A DNA stretch of 9,679 nucleotides from assembly GCA_944326175.1 (NCBI GenBank), contig CALVCY010000027.1:1-9679 (forward strand). Reading direction: 5' to 3'. Positions 1 through 5,871 of this stretch are shown here, one piece after another. Source of the DNA: an uncultured Erysipelotrichaceae bacterium. GTDB lineage: Bacteria; Bacillota_I; Bacilli_A; Erysipelotrichales; Erysipelotrichaceae. The notes under the pieces were generated by a model. The model saw only the letters and a list, made by a program, of their open reading frames with translations, was not told the origin of the DNA and did no database searches. A program made the position numbers and the translations under genes. Each line of letters opens with the position of its first letter. Positions within the stretch are counted from its first letter, which is position 1.

Positions 1-1003
1 AACCGATAGCCATCAGCAATGTGGCATAAATAACGGACAACTTGAACGTTTCCATGATTCGATTCGGTTTTCGAGCCCCATAGTTATAGCCAATAATGGG
101 AACCATCCCATTATTCAATCCGAAAACTGGCATAAAGACAAACGACTGCAGTTTGAAATAGACACCGAATACAGCGGTCGCTGTTGAAGAGAATGCGATC
201 AAGATCATGTTCATGCCAAATGTCATGATCGAACCAATGGATTGCATGATGATACTGGGGATACCGATGCCGTAGATCATGCGCACGATCGTACCATTGA
301 GTTTGGTATGCACTATATCGATCTTGATTTCCGGATTTTTATTCAGGCAGAAATACAAGCCCAGTGCGGCCGCTAGAATCTGTCCCAGCACGGTGGCCAA
401 TGCCGCACCGGCCACACCCATGGCTGGAAAACCGAACAGGCCGAAGATCATGATTGGGTCAAAAATGATGTTGAATACCGCACCGACGGTCTGAGTGATC
501 ATGGAATACATGGTTCGACCAGTAGCCTGTAAGATACGTTCAAAAGCTATTTCCAGAAAAATACCAAAACTCAATCCGGTCACGATCATCAAATAGTCGC
601 GACCATAACCGATGATCTGAGCATCCGTGGTTTGAACGGAAAAGAACAGTTTACTGGCTGTCAAGCCTAACACGACAAACACAAGCATGGATAGGAAAAT
701 GACGATGATCCCGTTATTGGCGACAGCGGAGGCTTTTTGATGGTTTTTTTCACCCAAGGCACGTGATGCCAAAGCATTGATACCGACACCGGTACCGGTG
801 GCCACAGCGATCATCAATGATTGCACTGGGAATGCCAGAGAAACAGCAGTCAGCGCATTTTCATTGAGTTGAGCAACGAACATGGAGTCGACCACGTTAT
901 AACAGGCCTGGACCAACATGGAGATCATCATGGGGACAGCCATGGAAATCAACAGTCGATTGATCGGCATGACACCCATTTTGTTTTCTTTGATTTCACT
1001 CAT
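1..1003 (-). CDS. MATE-family multidrug/toxin exporter, partial (C-terminal end beyond left edge)
   Basis: The reading frame is open from the ATG at 1003 to the window edge, giving 334 codons of an expected 440-460, so only the last quarter is missing. The protein begins MSEIKENKMG and runs into alternating hydrophobic segments. It carries MATE hallmarks: a first helix with the pattern MAVPMMISMLVQACYNVVDSM, then TGTGVGINALASRALGE in the loop and helix after it, ERILQATGRT near residue 170, and a second-half repeat with GMVPIIGYNYGARKP. Known members expel cationic drugs or metabolites across the cytoplasmic membrane using a Na+ or H+ gradient; the substrate cannot be read from sequence. The start is supported by an AAGGAAG ribosome site 8 bases upstream. 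A strong hairpin lies between it and the bile salt hydrolase gene. The family assignment is firm and the substrate is unknown. Confidence 0.93.
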   Translation of the reverse strand, partial: MSEIKENKMGVMPINRLLISMAVPMMISMLVQACYNVVDSMFVAQLNENALTAVSLAFPVQSLMIAVATGTGVGINALASRALGEKNHQKASAVANNGIIVIFLSMLVFVVLGLTASKLFFSVQTTDAQIIGYGRDYLMIVTGLSFGIFLEIAFERILQATGRTMYSMITQTVGAVFNIIFDPIMIFGLFGFPAMGVAGAALATVLGQILAAALGLYFCLNKNPEIKIDIVHTKLNGTIVRMIYGIGIPSIIMQSIGSIMTFGMNMILIAFSSTATAVFGVYFKLQSFVFMPVFGLNNGMVPIIGYNYGARKPNRIMETFKLSVIYATLLMAIG

Positions 1004-1050
1004 GGTAACACTTCCTTTCTATGATTGATTATGATGGCTTGACCATCAAA

Positions 1051-1074
1051 AATACCGGCAGGATCTGCCGGTAT
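1051..1074 (-). terminator. Rho-independent terminator after the bile salt hydrolase gene
   Basis: Perfect 10-bp arms (ATACCGGCAG at 1052-1061 and its complement at 1065-1074) enclose a 3-base loop. Read on the minus strand, the hairpin runs into TTTTT and then GATGG. The plus strand has no T-run after it, so it acts on minus-strand transcripts. It lies 78 bases past the hydrolase stop codon and 48 bases before the exporter start, so it could equally sit in the exporter leader. Confidence 0.85.
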
Positions 1075-1105
1075 GGGCAAACCATCGTAAAAAAATACGG
1101 TGGTT

Positions 1106-1114
1106 ATTGTAGCA
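1106..1114 (-). promoter_or_regulatory. Possible extended -10 promoter for the left MATE gene
   Basis: The minus strand reads TGC-TACAAT, a TGn extended -10 with five of six consensus bases. No good -35 hexamer is visible at 16-18 bases. A transcript starting near 1099 would have to cross the hairpin at 1052-1074 before reaching the exporter, so if this promoter is real the hairpin acts as an attenuator. No better promoter is visible between the hairpin and the start codon. Confidence 0.35.
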
Positions 1115-1152
1115 CAGTTTGTGAAAAATCTAGGACATATATTTTGTTAGCA

Positions 1153-2139
1153 TCAACCCACGCAAACCATGGTATTGACCAGGGGTGATGAGGGTTGTTC
1201 ATAACATAGCAAGGATGTTGCGGAAGTATCCAGATCAGAAAGCGAAATAGATGCCACATTGATATTGTCATAGCGTTTAAGATAATAGATCCCCTTGGTG
1301 ACATTGATGCAGGCACTGTATAAGGTCAAGTCATACTTGCCCGTATTGGTCAACGTCATCCCATTGACCATGGCTACACTATCCAAGATATGGAAGAACT
1401 GAGCGACCGCCTGGTTCTCATCTTTGATATCGGGTAAATTTGCTCTTAGAAATGCGGCTTTGACGAATCGGCTGGCTGGCGAGGCATCACCGGGCAAGCC
1501 GATGCCGCCAAAGCCGGCACCCACAGGTTGGATGTTCAATGATGAAGCAAATCGATTCACCGCCACTTGATTGGTCACATTGAGATAATTGACGATATTT
1601 TGATCATGAAAATCAAAGGGTGGATTGTTGGTCAATACATGATAAGGATCATCATGGACATGTAACCCATCTTTCATGCTTTCTAATATCAGGGTAGTCG
1701 AGCCATCGGAAACCATCCAATGCAATTGTGCCAGTGGCAATTGCGCACTATACGGAATATTGGTCAGATTGAATCGATTTAGATCGTGTTTCAATTCATC
1801 CATGGAATGATACTGGCTCAGGATATACGGGATCAATTCAAATGGGGATACATTGATATATCCATCCTTTGGCGCATGGTATACCGCATTGCCGGGAAAA
1901 TTGAGTCCGGCAATGGCTAAACCATGCGCATTGCACGCTTCATAATAAAACGGATAATCATTCATCACCATGGCCATGCCCAGTAAAGGATCATGATCAT
2001 CACTGGTCAAACCATTGGTAAAAGTAAAGCGATAAGAGCGTGGTGTGACCACGACATGTTCACCGTACCCACACTCCAAGTCCAGATTCCGACCAAAATA
2101 GAAACGATCGTTTGCTTGAAAAGCCAAGCCAGTACACAT
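1153..2139 (-). CDS. bsh: Bile salt hydrolase (choloylglycine hydrolase family)
   Basis: This is a 328-residue Ntn-hydrolase expected to cleave glycine or taurine from conjugated bile acids in the cytoplasm. I start it at 2139, giving MCTGLAF, because removal of Met exposes Cys2, the N-terminal nucleophile, and AAGGAAGG lies just upstream. The frame extends 27 codons further to 2220, but that would bury the nucleophile. Visible active-site residues are Cys2, Arg17 and Asp20 (in FGRNLDLE), Asn80 (GLNF), the LTNNP motif near 169-173 and Arg224 (GLPGD...SRF). Asn at the position of Asn80 is typical of bile salt hydrolases, whereas penicillin V acylases usually have Tyr. The length is normal (family 315-340). 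The gene follows the membrane-protein gene at 2227-2931 and has its own extended -10 element. A penicillin acylase or N-acyl homoserine lactone acylase activity cannot be excluded by sequence alone. Confidence 0.93.
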   Translation of the reverse strand: MCTGLAFQANDRFYFGRNLDLECGYGEHVVVTPRSYRFTFTNGLTSDDHDPLLGMAMVMNDYPFYYEACNAHGLAIAGLNFPGNAVYHAPKDGYINVSPFELIPYILSQYHSMDELKHDLNRFNLTNIPYSAQLPLAQLHWMVSDGSTTLILESMKDGLHVHDDPYHVLTNNPPFDFHDQNIVNYLNVTNQVAVNRFASSLNIQPVGAGFGGIGLPGDASPASRFVKAAFLRANLPDIKDENQAVAQFFHILDSVAMVNGMTLTNTGKYDLTLYSACINVTKGIYYLKRYDNINVASISLSDLDTSATSLLCYEQPSSPLVNTMVCVG

Positions 2140-2170
2140 AATAAAAACCTTCCTTTCTCTATCGTTTTGA

Positions 2171-2188
2171 TGTGATTTCATTCTATCA
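2171..2188 (-). promoter_or_regulatory. Extended -10 promoter with downstream shared element, for bsh
   Basis: The minus strand reads TGATAGAATGAAATCACA: a TGn extended -10 (TGA-TAGAAT, 2180-2188) followed by AAATCACA over the likely transcription start. No good -35 is seen 16-18 bases upstream. The predicted start near 2173 gives a leader of about 34 bases. Nearly the same string precedes the gene at 2227-2931. Confidence 0.55.
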
Positions 2189-2226
2189 CACCCGATATCG
2201 CAAGAAAGGTTTATGCTCATTTATCG

Positions 2227-2931
2227 CTAAATAGCAACCGTATCCAGCAATCCGTGATCTTGATTCACCTGCTGCATCACGTTTTCCAACTCACTACCTT
2301 TAAGCAACGTGGTGGCTTTTTCCAAATGCGTTTTGACATGGTTTTGATCATTGCGCATATGGTACAGATACGCCATACGATAATGCATGATGCCTGAAAC
2401 GACCTTATTATCCACTGAGTCCACTTGTTGCTTGGCTTTATCCAGATATGCATAATTGTGATCGATATATACCTGTACACAGGTATTGGATTCATCAATG
2501 AGTCGTTTGGTCAAATCATCCACATGCTTGTTCGCTTTCAATGCTTGTAATTTGCTATTGAGCAAATGTGCAGTGGTTCGATCATGCTTGTATAAAGCGT
2601 AGCTGAGTTGTTTTTGATAAACCATCGCTTTATCCCGAATGGAAAGCAAAGAATGTTTCTTTTCCACATAACCATTGAGTTTTTCAAATGTGCTATTTAA
2701 ATTGGTCTCATCATTGATCCGCGCATAGATATCCGCCTTGACCAACTCGCGATTGTACCCCGGCAAAAGGATCTTAGCGGGAAAGCCTTCCAACTTTTTC
2801 AAACATCCTTGTGGATCTTCGTATTGCAATCGATTCAAGTTATCGACATAACGGCGGGCCATCAGACTGCCGGCGACATTGAAACCGATCATCAAAACGA
2901 ATACGATCAAAAAAATAACGATAAACTGCAT
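2227..2931 (-). CDS. Unknown membrane-anchored protein with TPR-like helical repeats
   Basis: I do not recognise this 234-residue protein. Residues 2-24 form one strongly hydrophobic helix with no positive charge before it and Arg26-Arg27 just after it, which predicts a membrane anchor with the rest in the cytoplasm and argues against a cleaved signal peptide. Residues 28-234 are almost all charged amphipathic helix. The segment around 178-222 (HYRMAYLYHMRND...HLEKATTLL) and that around 60-90 resemble the small-residue/aromatic spacing of tetratricopeptide repeats, which usually bind other proteins. The start is fixed by AAGGAG 7 bases upstream. No terminator separates it from the bile salt hydrolase gene, so the two may be co-transcribed. 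No catalytic motif is visible, and a role in membrane protein assembly or stress response would be a guess. Confidence 0.85.
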   Translation of the reverse strand: MQFIVIFLIVFVLMIGFNVAGSLMARRYVDNLNRLQYEDPQGCLKKLEGFPAKILLPGYNRELVKADIYARINDETNLNSTFEKLNGYVEKKHSLLSIRDKAMVYQKQLSYALYKHDRTTAHLLNSKLQALKANKHVDDLTKRLIDESNTCVQVYIDHNYAYLDKAKQQVDSVDNKVVSGIMHYRMAYLYHMRNDQNHVKTHLEKATTLLKGSELENVMQQVNQDHGLLDTVAI

Positions 2932-2979
2932 AATATTGCTCCTTCAAACGTTTGGATGTAATCAATCGTTCTGTGATTT

Positions 2980-3008
2980 ACTCTATCAAAAACGATGGCG
3001 ATTTTCAA
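2980..3008 (-). promoter_or_regulatory. Promoter for the TPR-like membrane protein gene
   Basis: On the minus strand TTGAAA (3003-3008) lies exactly 17 bases from TAGAGT (2980-2985), which is also preceded by TGA to make an extended -10. The downstream sequence AAATCACA repeats that of the bsh promoter. The predicted leader is about 42 bases and contains the perfect palindrome CAAACGTTTG (2945-2954) just before the ribosome site, which could be an operator. Confidence 0.7.
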
Positions 3009-3043
3009 AAAATCCGTTATCCAAAATGCATTCAAAAAACCCC

Positions 3044-3071
3044 TTGATTTTATACCTTCATCTGCTATACT
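3044..3071 (+). promoter_or_regulatory. Promoter of tRNA-Lys
   Basis: TTGATT (3044-3049) and TATACT (3066-3071) are 16 bases apart, and TGC just before the -10 makes it extended. Transcription would start near 3078, a few bases before the mature tRNA 5' end. Confidence 0.75.
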
Positions 3072-3083
3072 AATGGACGCAAC

Positions 3084-3159
3084 GTCTAGTTAGCTCAGTT
3101 GGTAGAGCAACTGACTCTTAATCAGTGGGTCGAGGGTTCGAGTCCCTCACTGGACACCA
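3084..3159 (+). tRNA. tRNA-Lys (anticodon CTT)
   Basis: The 76 bases fold into a full cloverleaf. The acceptor stem GTCTAGT pairs with ACTGGAC (one T-G wobble), the D arm is GCTC...GAGC, and the anticodon stem ACTGA/TCAGT holds loop CTCTTAA with anticodon CTT at 3117-3119. The T arm is GAGGG-TTCGAGT-CCCTC, followed by discriminator A and an encoded CCA at 3157-3159. It reads AAG lysine codons. It stands alone, with its own promoter and terminator, and faces a minus-strand methyltransferase gene. No integrase or attachment-site duplication is visible beside it. Confidence 0.97.
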
Positions 3160-3170
3160 GAAAAACAATC

Positions 3171-3196
3171 AAGCACCGAAACCTCGGTGCTTTTTT
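3171..3196 (+). terminator. Terminator after tRNA-Lys, possibly bidirectional
   Basis: The stem GCACCGA (3173-3179) pairs with TCGGTGC (3184-3190) around the loop AACC, and flanking AA/TT extends it to 9 bp. Six T follow on the plus strand. On the minus strand the hairpin lies just past the methyltransferase stop codon, followed by a weaker TTGATTGTTTTT, so it may end both transcripts. Confidence 0.9.
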
Positions 3197-3203
3197 GTTG
3201 GAT

Positions 3204-3956
3204 CTAACGTGGTTTGATGCAACGCGTTGCAATAAAGGTGGGCAGACCATGCTCATGCAATGGGCCTTCACCATTGGTGTCATCATAGATATCATCCAAT
3301 ATGAAACCAGCTTTGAGTTGACCGCCGATCTGTTGGGCGATCGTATGCGAAAACTGGATCCCATCATCGTTTTTGATGGCCGATTCCATCTGTTTGGGAT
3401 TTTTCAAAGGATTATAGGGTAAGGTGTCGATCAATTCGGTTTCCTCATCATTGAAGATATAGTTGATACCATAATCATATCCACCAATGAATATCCCACC
3501 GGGTTTTAGGACGCGAAAGCATTCACGAAAGACAAAATCGATATCTTCGACATAACAATTGGAAACCGGATGGATGATCAGATCAAAAGATGCATCATCA
3601 AATGGGAAGCGTTTGGTCATATCACCTTGAATGATGGTGATATCATACCCTTCCCGTTTGGCGACCATTGCATCACTTTCACACTGTTTTTTGGAATAAT
3701 CCATCAGGGTACAGTGGCCACCCAGTGCACTGAGGATGGGCATCTGTTGGCCGCCTCCGGCAGCCAGTCCGAGTATGGTCAAACCATGGATATCCCCGAT
3801 CCATTCATGGGGCATGGGTTTAGTTGGCGTCAAAAGGATATCCCATTTCCCATTGGTTGCATCCACATAGGTATCATGGTCGATGGGGATGCCCCATTGC
3901 CAGCCCTGTTGGATCCATGAATCGATGGTAGTGGCATTGGTTTTGGTATAATCCAT
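3204..3956 (-). CDS. Class I SAM-dependent methyltransferase, substrate unknown
   Basis: This 250-residue protein has a Rossmann-type SAM-binding core. Motif I is ILGLAAGGGQQ at 61-71, the acidic residue after strand 2 is Asp86 (LMDYS), motif III is QGDMTKRFPFDDASFDLI at about 110-127, and VLKPGG is at 149-154. The N-terminal 50 residues are rich in Trp (W14, W19, W21, W38, W52), as in a common Bacillota group of small-molecule methyltransferases of about 250 residues. The C-terminal part ends HGLPTFIATRCIK. The acceptor cannot be inferred. The start at 3956 is the only in-frame ATG ahead of the domain; the AAGGAAG ribosome site is about 13 bases away, which is long and suggests modest translation. 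The gene follows the transketolase terminator and no clear promoter is visible in the 74-base gap. Confidence 0.92.
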   Translation of the reverse strand: MDYTKTNATTIDSWIQQGWQWGIPIDHDTYVDATNGKWDILLTPTKPMPHEWIGDIHGLTILGLAAGGGQQMPILSALGGHCTLMDYSKKQCESDAMVAKREGYDITIIQGDMTKRFPFDDASFDLIIHPVSNCYVEDIDFVFRECFRVLKPGGIFIGGYDYGINYIFNDEETELIDTLPYNPLKNPKQMESAIKNDDGIQFSHTIAQQIGGQLKAGFILDDIYDDTNGEGPLHEHGLPTFIATRCIKPR

Positions 3957-3995
3957 ATTTGTTCATCATCTTCCTTTTCATCTTTTTTGTTTCAT

Positions 3996-4026
3996 AAAAT
4001 CAAAGCCGGGATACCCGGCTTTGATT
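3996..4026 (-). terminator. Terminator of the transketolase operon
   Basis: Perfect 13-bp arms (AATCAAAGCCGGG at 3998-4010 and its complement at 4014-4026) enclose a 3-base loop. On the minus strand the stem ends in TTTT. It lies just past the stop codon of the C-terminal transketolase gene. The long GC-rich stem compensates for the short T-run; some read-through into the methyltransferase gene is possible. Confidence 0.88.
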
Positions 4027-4030
4027 GGAT

Positions 4031-4954
4031 CTAATGCTGATCGAGCATATACGTCACGACTTGTTCGATATGTGTTTCACTCAACCCATATTTATTCAAT
4101 ACATCCTTGGCTTTACCACTTTCTCCGAACGTGTCGTTGATGGCCACACAATCGACAGGCTTGGGTGCTGTGGCACAGACCAATTCACAAATGGCAGAAT
4201 ATAATCCGCCGATACGGGAATGTTCTTCACAGGTGACGATACAATCGTAATCATGGATCAACTGGGTCAATGCCAGTGCATCCCATGGTTTGATCCCAAT
4301 GATATCCGCCATGGTCAGATCCATCTTCTTTGCCACTTGTAGTGCCATCGCACTCATCAAACCGGTAGATAACAACAATACCTTATGGTTGGATCCACGA
4401 TGAAGGATATTGGGTTTGAATAGATCGATCGAACTGTCTAGGCCATAGATATCCTCGACTTTGCTTCGTCCTAAACGCACATACGTAGGTTCTTTCGTCG
4501 AAGCGACATATTCGATCACTTTTGCGGTCGCATATTGATCGCTTGGCACAAATACCTGCATATTGGGTACAGATCGCATCAATGCGATATCTTCCACCGC
4601 TTGGTGGCTGGCACCATCCTCTCCCACACTTAAACCCGCGTGGGTGGCACAGATCTTGACATTCAACTTCGGATAGGCAATGGAATTGCGGATCTGTTCA
4701 AAGGCTCTGCCGGCAGCAAACATGGCAAACGTCGAGGCAAAAACGGTTTTGCCACTGGCCGCTATTCCAGCGGCGATACCCATCATGTTCCCTTCGGCGA
4801 TCCCACAGTTGTAATGTTGCTCGGGCGCGACTTTTTTGACCAGATTCGTTTTGGTGGCACTGGAAAGATCAGCATCCAGCACGATGATATCTTTATTGGT
4901 TACAACTAATTTTGCCAGTGTTTCACCATAGGCCGTACGGGTTTCCTTACTCAT
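4031..4954 (-). CDS. Transketolase, C-terminal subunit
   Basis: This 307-residue chain supplies the pyrimidine-binding and C-terminal domains of a split transketolase, which moves two-carbon units between sugar phosphates in the non-oxidative pentose phosphate pathway. Seen in the sequence: the catalytic Glu54 in GIAEGNMMGIAAG, the FASTFAMFAAGRAFEQIRN stretch at 72-90, THAGLSVGEDGASHQ at 104-118 with His105 and His117, and the C-terminal domain with ST-GLM near 196. I start it at 4954 (MSKETRTAYG) because GGAGG lies just upstream and the family begins there; a longer frame to 5071 lies wholly within the preceding gene. It overlaps the N-terminal gene by 8 bases (ATGAGTAA), implying coupled translation. 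A 1-deoxyxylulose-5-phosphate synthase is less likely, as that is normally one long chain. Confidence 0.95.
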   Translation of the reverse strand: MSKETRTAYGETLAKLVVTNKDIIVLDADLSSATKTNLVKKVAPEQHYNCGIAEGNMMGIAAGIAASGKTVFASTFAMFAAGRAFEQIRNSIAYPKLNVKICATHAGLSVGEDGASHQAVEDIALMRSVPNMQVFVPSDQYATAKVIEYVASTKEPTYVRLGRSKVEDIYGLDSSIDLFKPNILHRGSNHKVLLLSTGLMSAMALQVAKKMDLTMADIIGIKPWDALALTQLIHDYDCIVTCEEHSRIGGLYSAICELVCATAPKPVDCVAINDTFGESGKAKDVLNKYGLSETHIEQVVTYMLDQH

Positions 4955-5771
4955 GGGGTTCCTCCAGATCGCGCATTGCGATCTCAAATTGTTCATCATT
5001 TGGTGCACTGCCATGCCAGGATGGATTATCTTCCATGAAAGATACCCCTTTTCCTTTAGTGGTCTTGGCAATGATGGCAGTGGGTTGATGTTTGATCAAG
5101 CGGGCTTGATGGAATGCCGCGCGCAATTGGTCAAAATCATGACCATCCACGGTTTCCACATGGAAACCAAAGGCTTTGAATTTAGCATCCAATGGGCTTG
5201 GTCCGATCACTTCATCCACATTGCCGTCGATCTGTAAATGGTTATAATCCACGATCACGCACAGATTATCTAACTGATAGTGGGCTGCGGCCATGGCCGC
5301 TTCCCAGATCTGCCCTTCTTCACTTTCACCATCCCCGATTAATGCATACACACGATAGGGTTTATGATCGATCTTATTGGCCAAGGCCATCCCGACTGCA
5401 GCGGATAATCCTTGTCCCAAGGAACCGGTAGACATGTCCACACCATCCACCTCATTCATGTTGGGATGGCCTTGAAAATCGGTATCGATCTGACGGAACC
5501 CGTTGACCAATTGGTCATGATCGAGAAATCCTTTTTCACTTAATACGGCATATAACGCCGGAGAAGCATGGCCTTTGGATAAAACGAAACGATCCCGATC
5601 GATGGTTTTGACATTCTCTGCGTTGATATCCATCACTTCAAAATATAATATGGCCAATATATCGGTCGCAGATAATGATCCACCTGGATGTCCACTAGAA
5701 GCGGCATGGACCATCTGGACGATGGTGCGACGTTGATTGAGGGCATGAAGAGCCAATTCATGGTTGTTCAT
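4947..5771 (-). CDS. Transketolase, N-terminal (thiamine diphosphate-binding) subunit
   Basis: This 274-residue chain is the diphosphate-binding half of a two-gene transketolase, the size usual for Bacillota and archaea. In order: AASSGHPGGSLSATDILA (24-40, His28), LSKGHASPALYA (64-75, His68), MSTGSLGQGLSAAVGMALA (113-131), the thiamine-diphosphate/Mg motif beginning GDGESEEGQ at 146 and ending at Asn177 (VDYN), and a C-terminal SWHG with His253. It pairs with the C-terminal subunit encoded next to it, and the holoenzyme acts in the cytoplasm. The start has AGGAGG 8 bases upstream. A TATAAT box precedes it in the divergent region shared with the RlmI-like gene. Confidence 0.95.
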   Translation of the reverse strand: MNNHELALHALNQRRTIVQMVHAASSGHPGGSLSATDILAILYFEVMDINAENVKTIDRDRFVLSKGHASPALYAVLSEKGFLDHDQLVNGFRQIDTDFQGHPNMNEVDGVDMSTGSLGQGLSAAVGMALANKIDHKPYRVYALIGDGESEEGQIWEAAMAAAHYQLDNLCVIVDYNHLQIDGNVDEVIGPSPLDAKFKAFGFHVETVDGHDFDQLRAAFHQARLIKHQPTAIIAKTTKGKGVSFMEDNPSWHGSAPNDEQFEIAMRDLEEPHE

Positions 5772-5795
5772 TACGTATTCCTCCTGTTTGATTCA

Positions 5796-5824
5796 ATTAT
5801 AAAGAATATCGATGATTTTAACCA
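5796..5824 (-). promoter_or_regulatory. Likely promoter of the transketolase operon
   Basis: The minus strand has a perfect TATAAT (5796-5801), with TGGTTA (5819-5824, three of six -35 matches) at 17 bases. It is divergent from, and partly overlaps, the promoter of the RlmI-like gene; the two -10 boxes are only 36 bases apart, so the two polymerases may compete. Confidence 0.55.
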
Positions 5825-5834
5825 TGATGGAAAT

Positions 5835-5843
5835 TGATATAAT
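5835..5843 (+). promoter_or_regulatory. Extended -10 promoter of the RlmI-like gene
   Basis: TGA-TATAAT is a perfect -10 with the TGn extension; the -35 side (ATTTTA, 5815-5820) is weak. Transcription should begin near 5850, which rules out the upstream in-frame ATGs at 5812, 5824 and 5827 as starts and leaves 5851 (leaderless) or 5872. Confidence 0.6.
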
Positions 5844-5871
5844 CAATGCCATGCAGAAAAGAAATCAAGCG

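Noticed and set aside
2140..2220. 27-codon N-terminal extension of the bile salt hydrolase
   Set aside because: It would place residues before Cys2, the catalytic N-terminal nucleophile, and it covers the promoter and ribosome site.
3084..3203. tRNA-Lys as an integration site for a mobile element
   Set aside because: There is no integrase, no repeated tRNA 3' end and no foreign-looking gene on either side in this window.
3218..3231. 14-bp perfect palindrome TGCAACGCGTTGCA
   Set aside because: It lies in codons for ATRC at the end of the methyltransferase gene. About one such palindrome is expected by chance in a window this long, and nothing else supports a site.
3099..3422. Open frames on both strands across the tRNA-Lys gene, one of them on the minus strand containing SEGLEPSTH
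   Set aside because: They are translations of tRNA sequence. The minus-strand peptide SEGLEPSTH is a familiar artefact of reading a tRNA T-arm and anticodon region antisense. The tRNA fold fully explains the DNA.
4955..5071. Longer upstream frame of the C-terminal transketolase gene
   Set aside because: It lies entirely within the N-terminal subunit gene, lacks a ribosome site, and the family starts at the ATG at 4954, which has GGAGG upstream.
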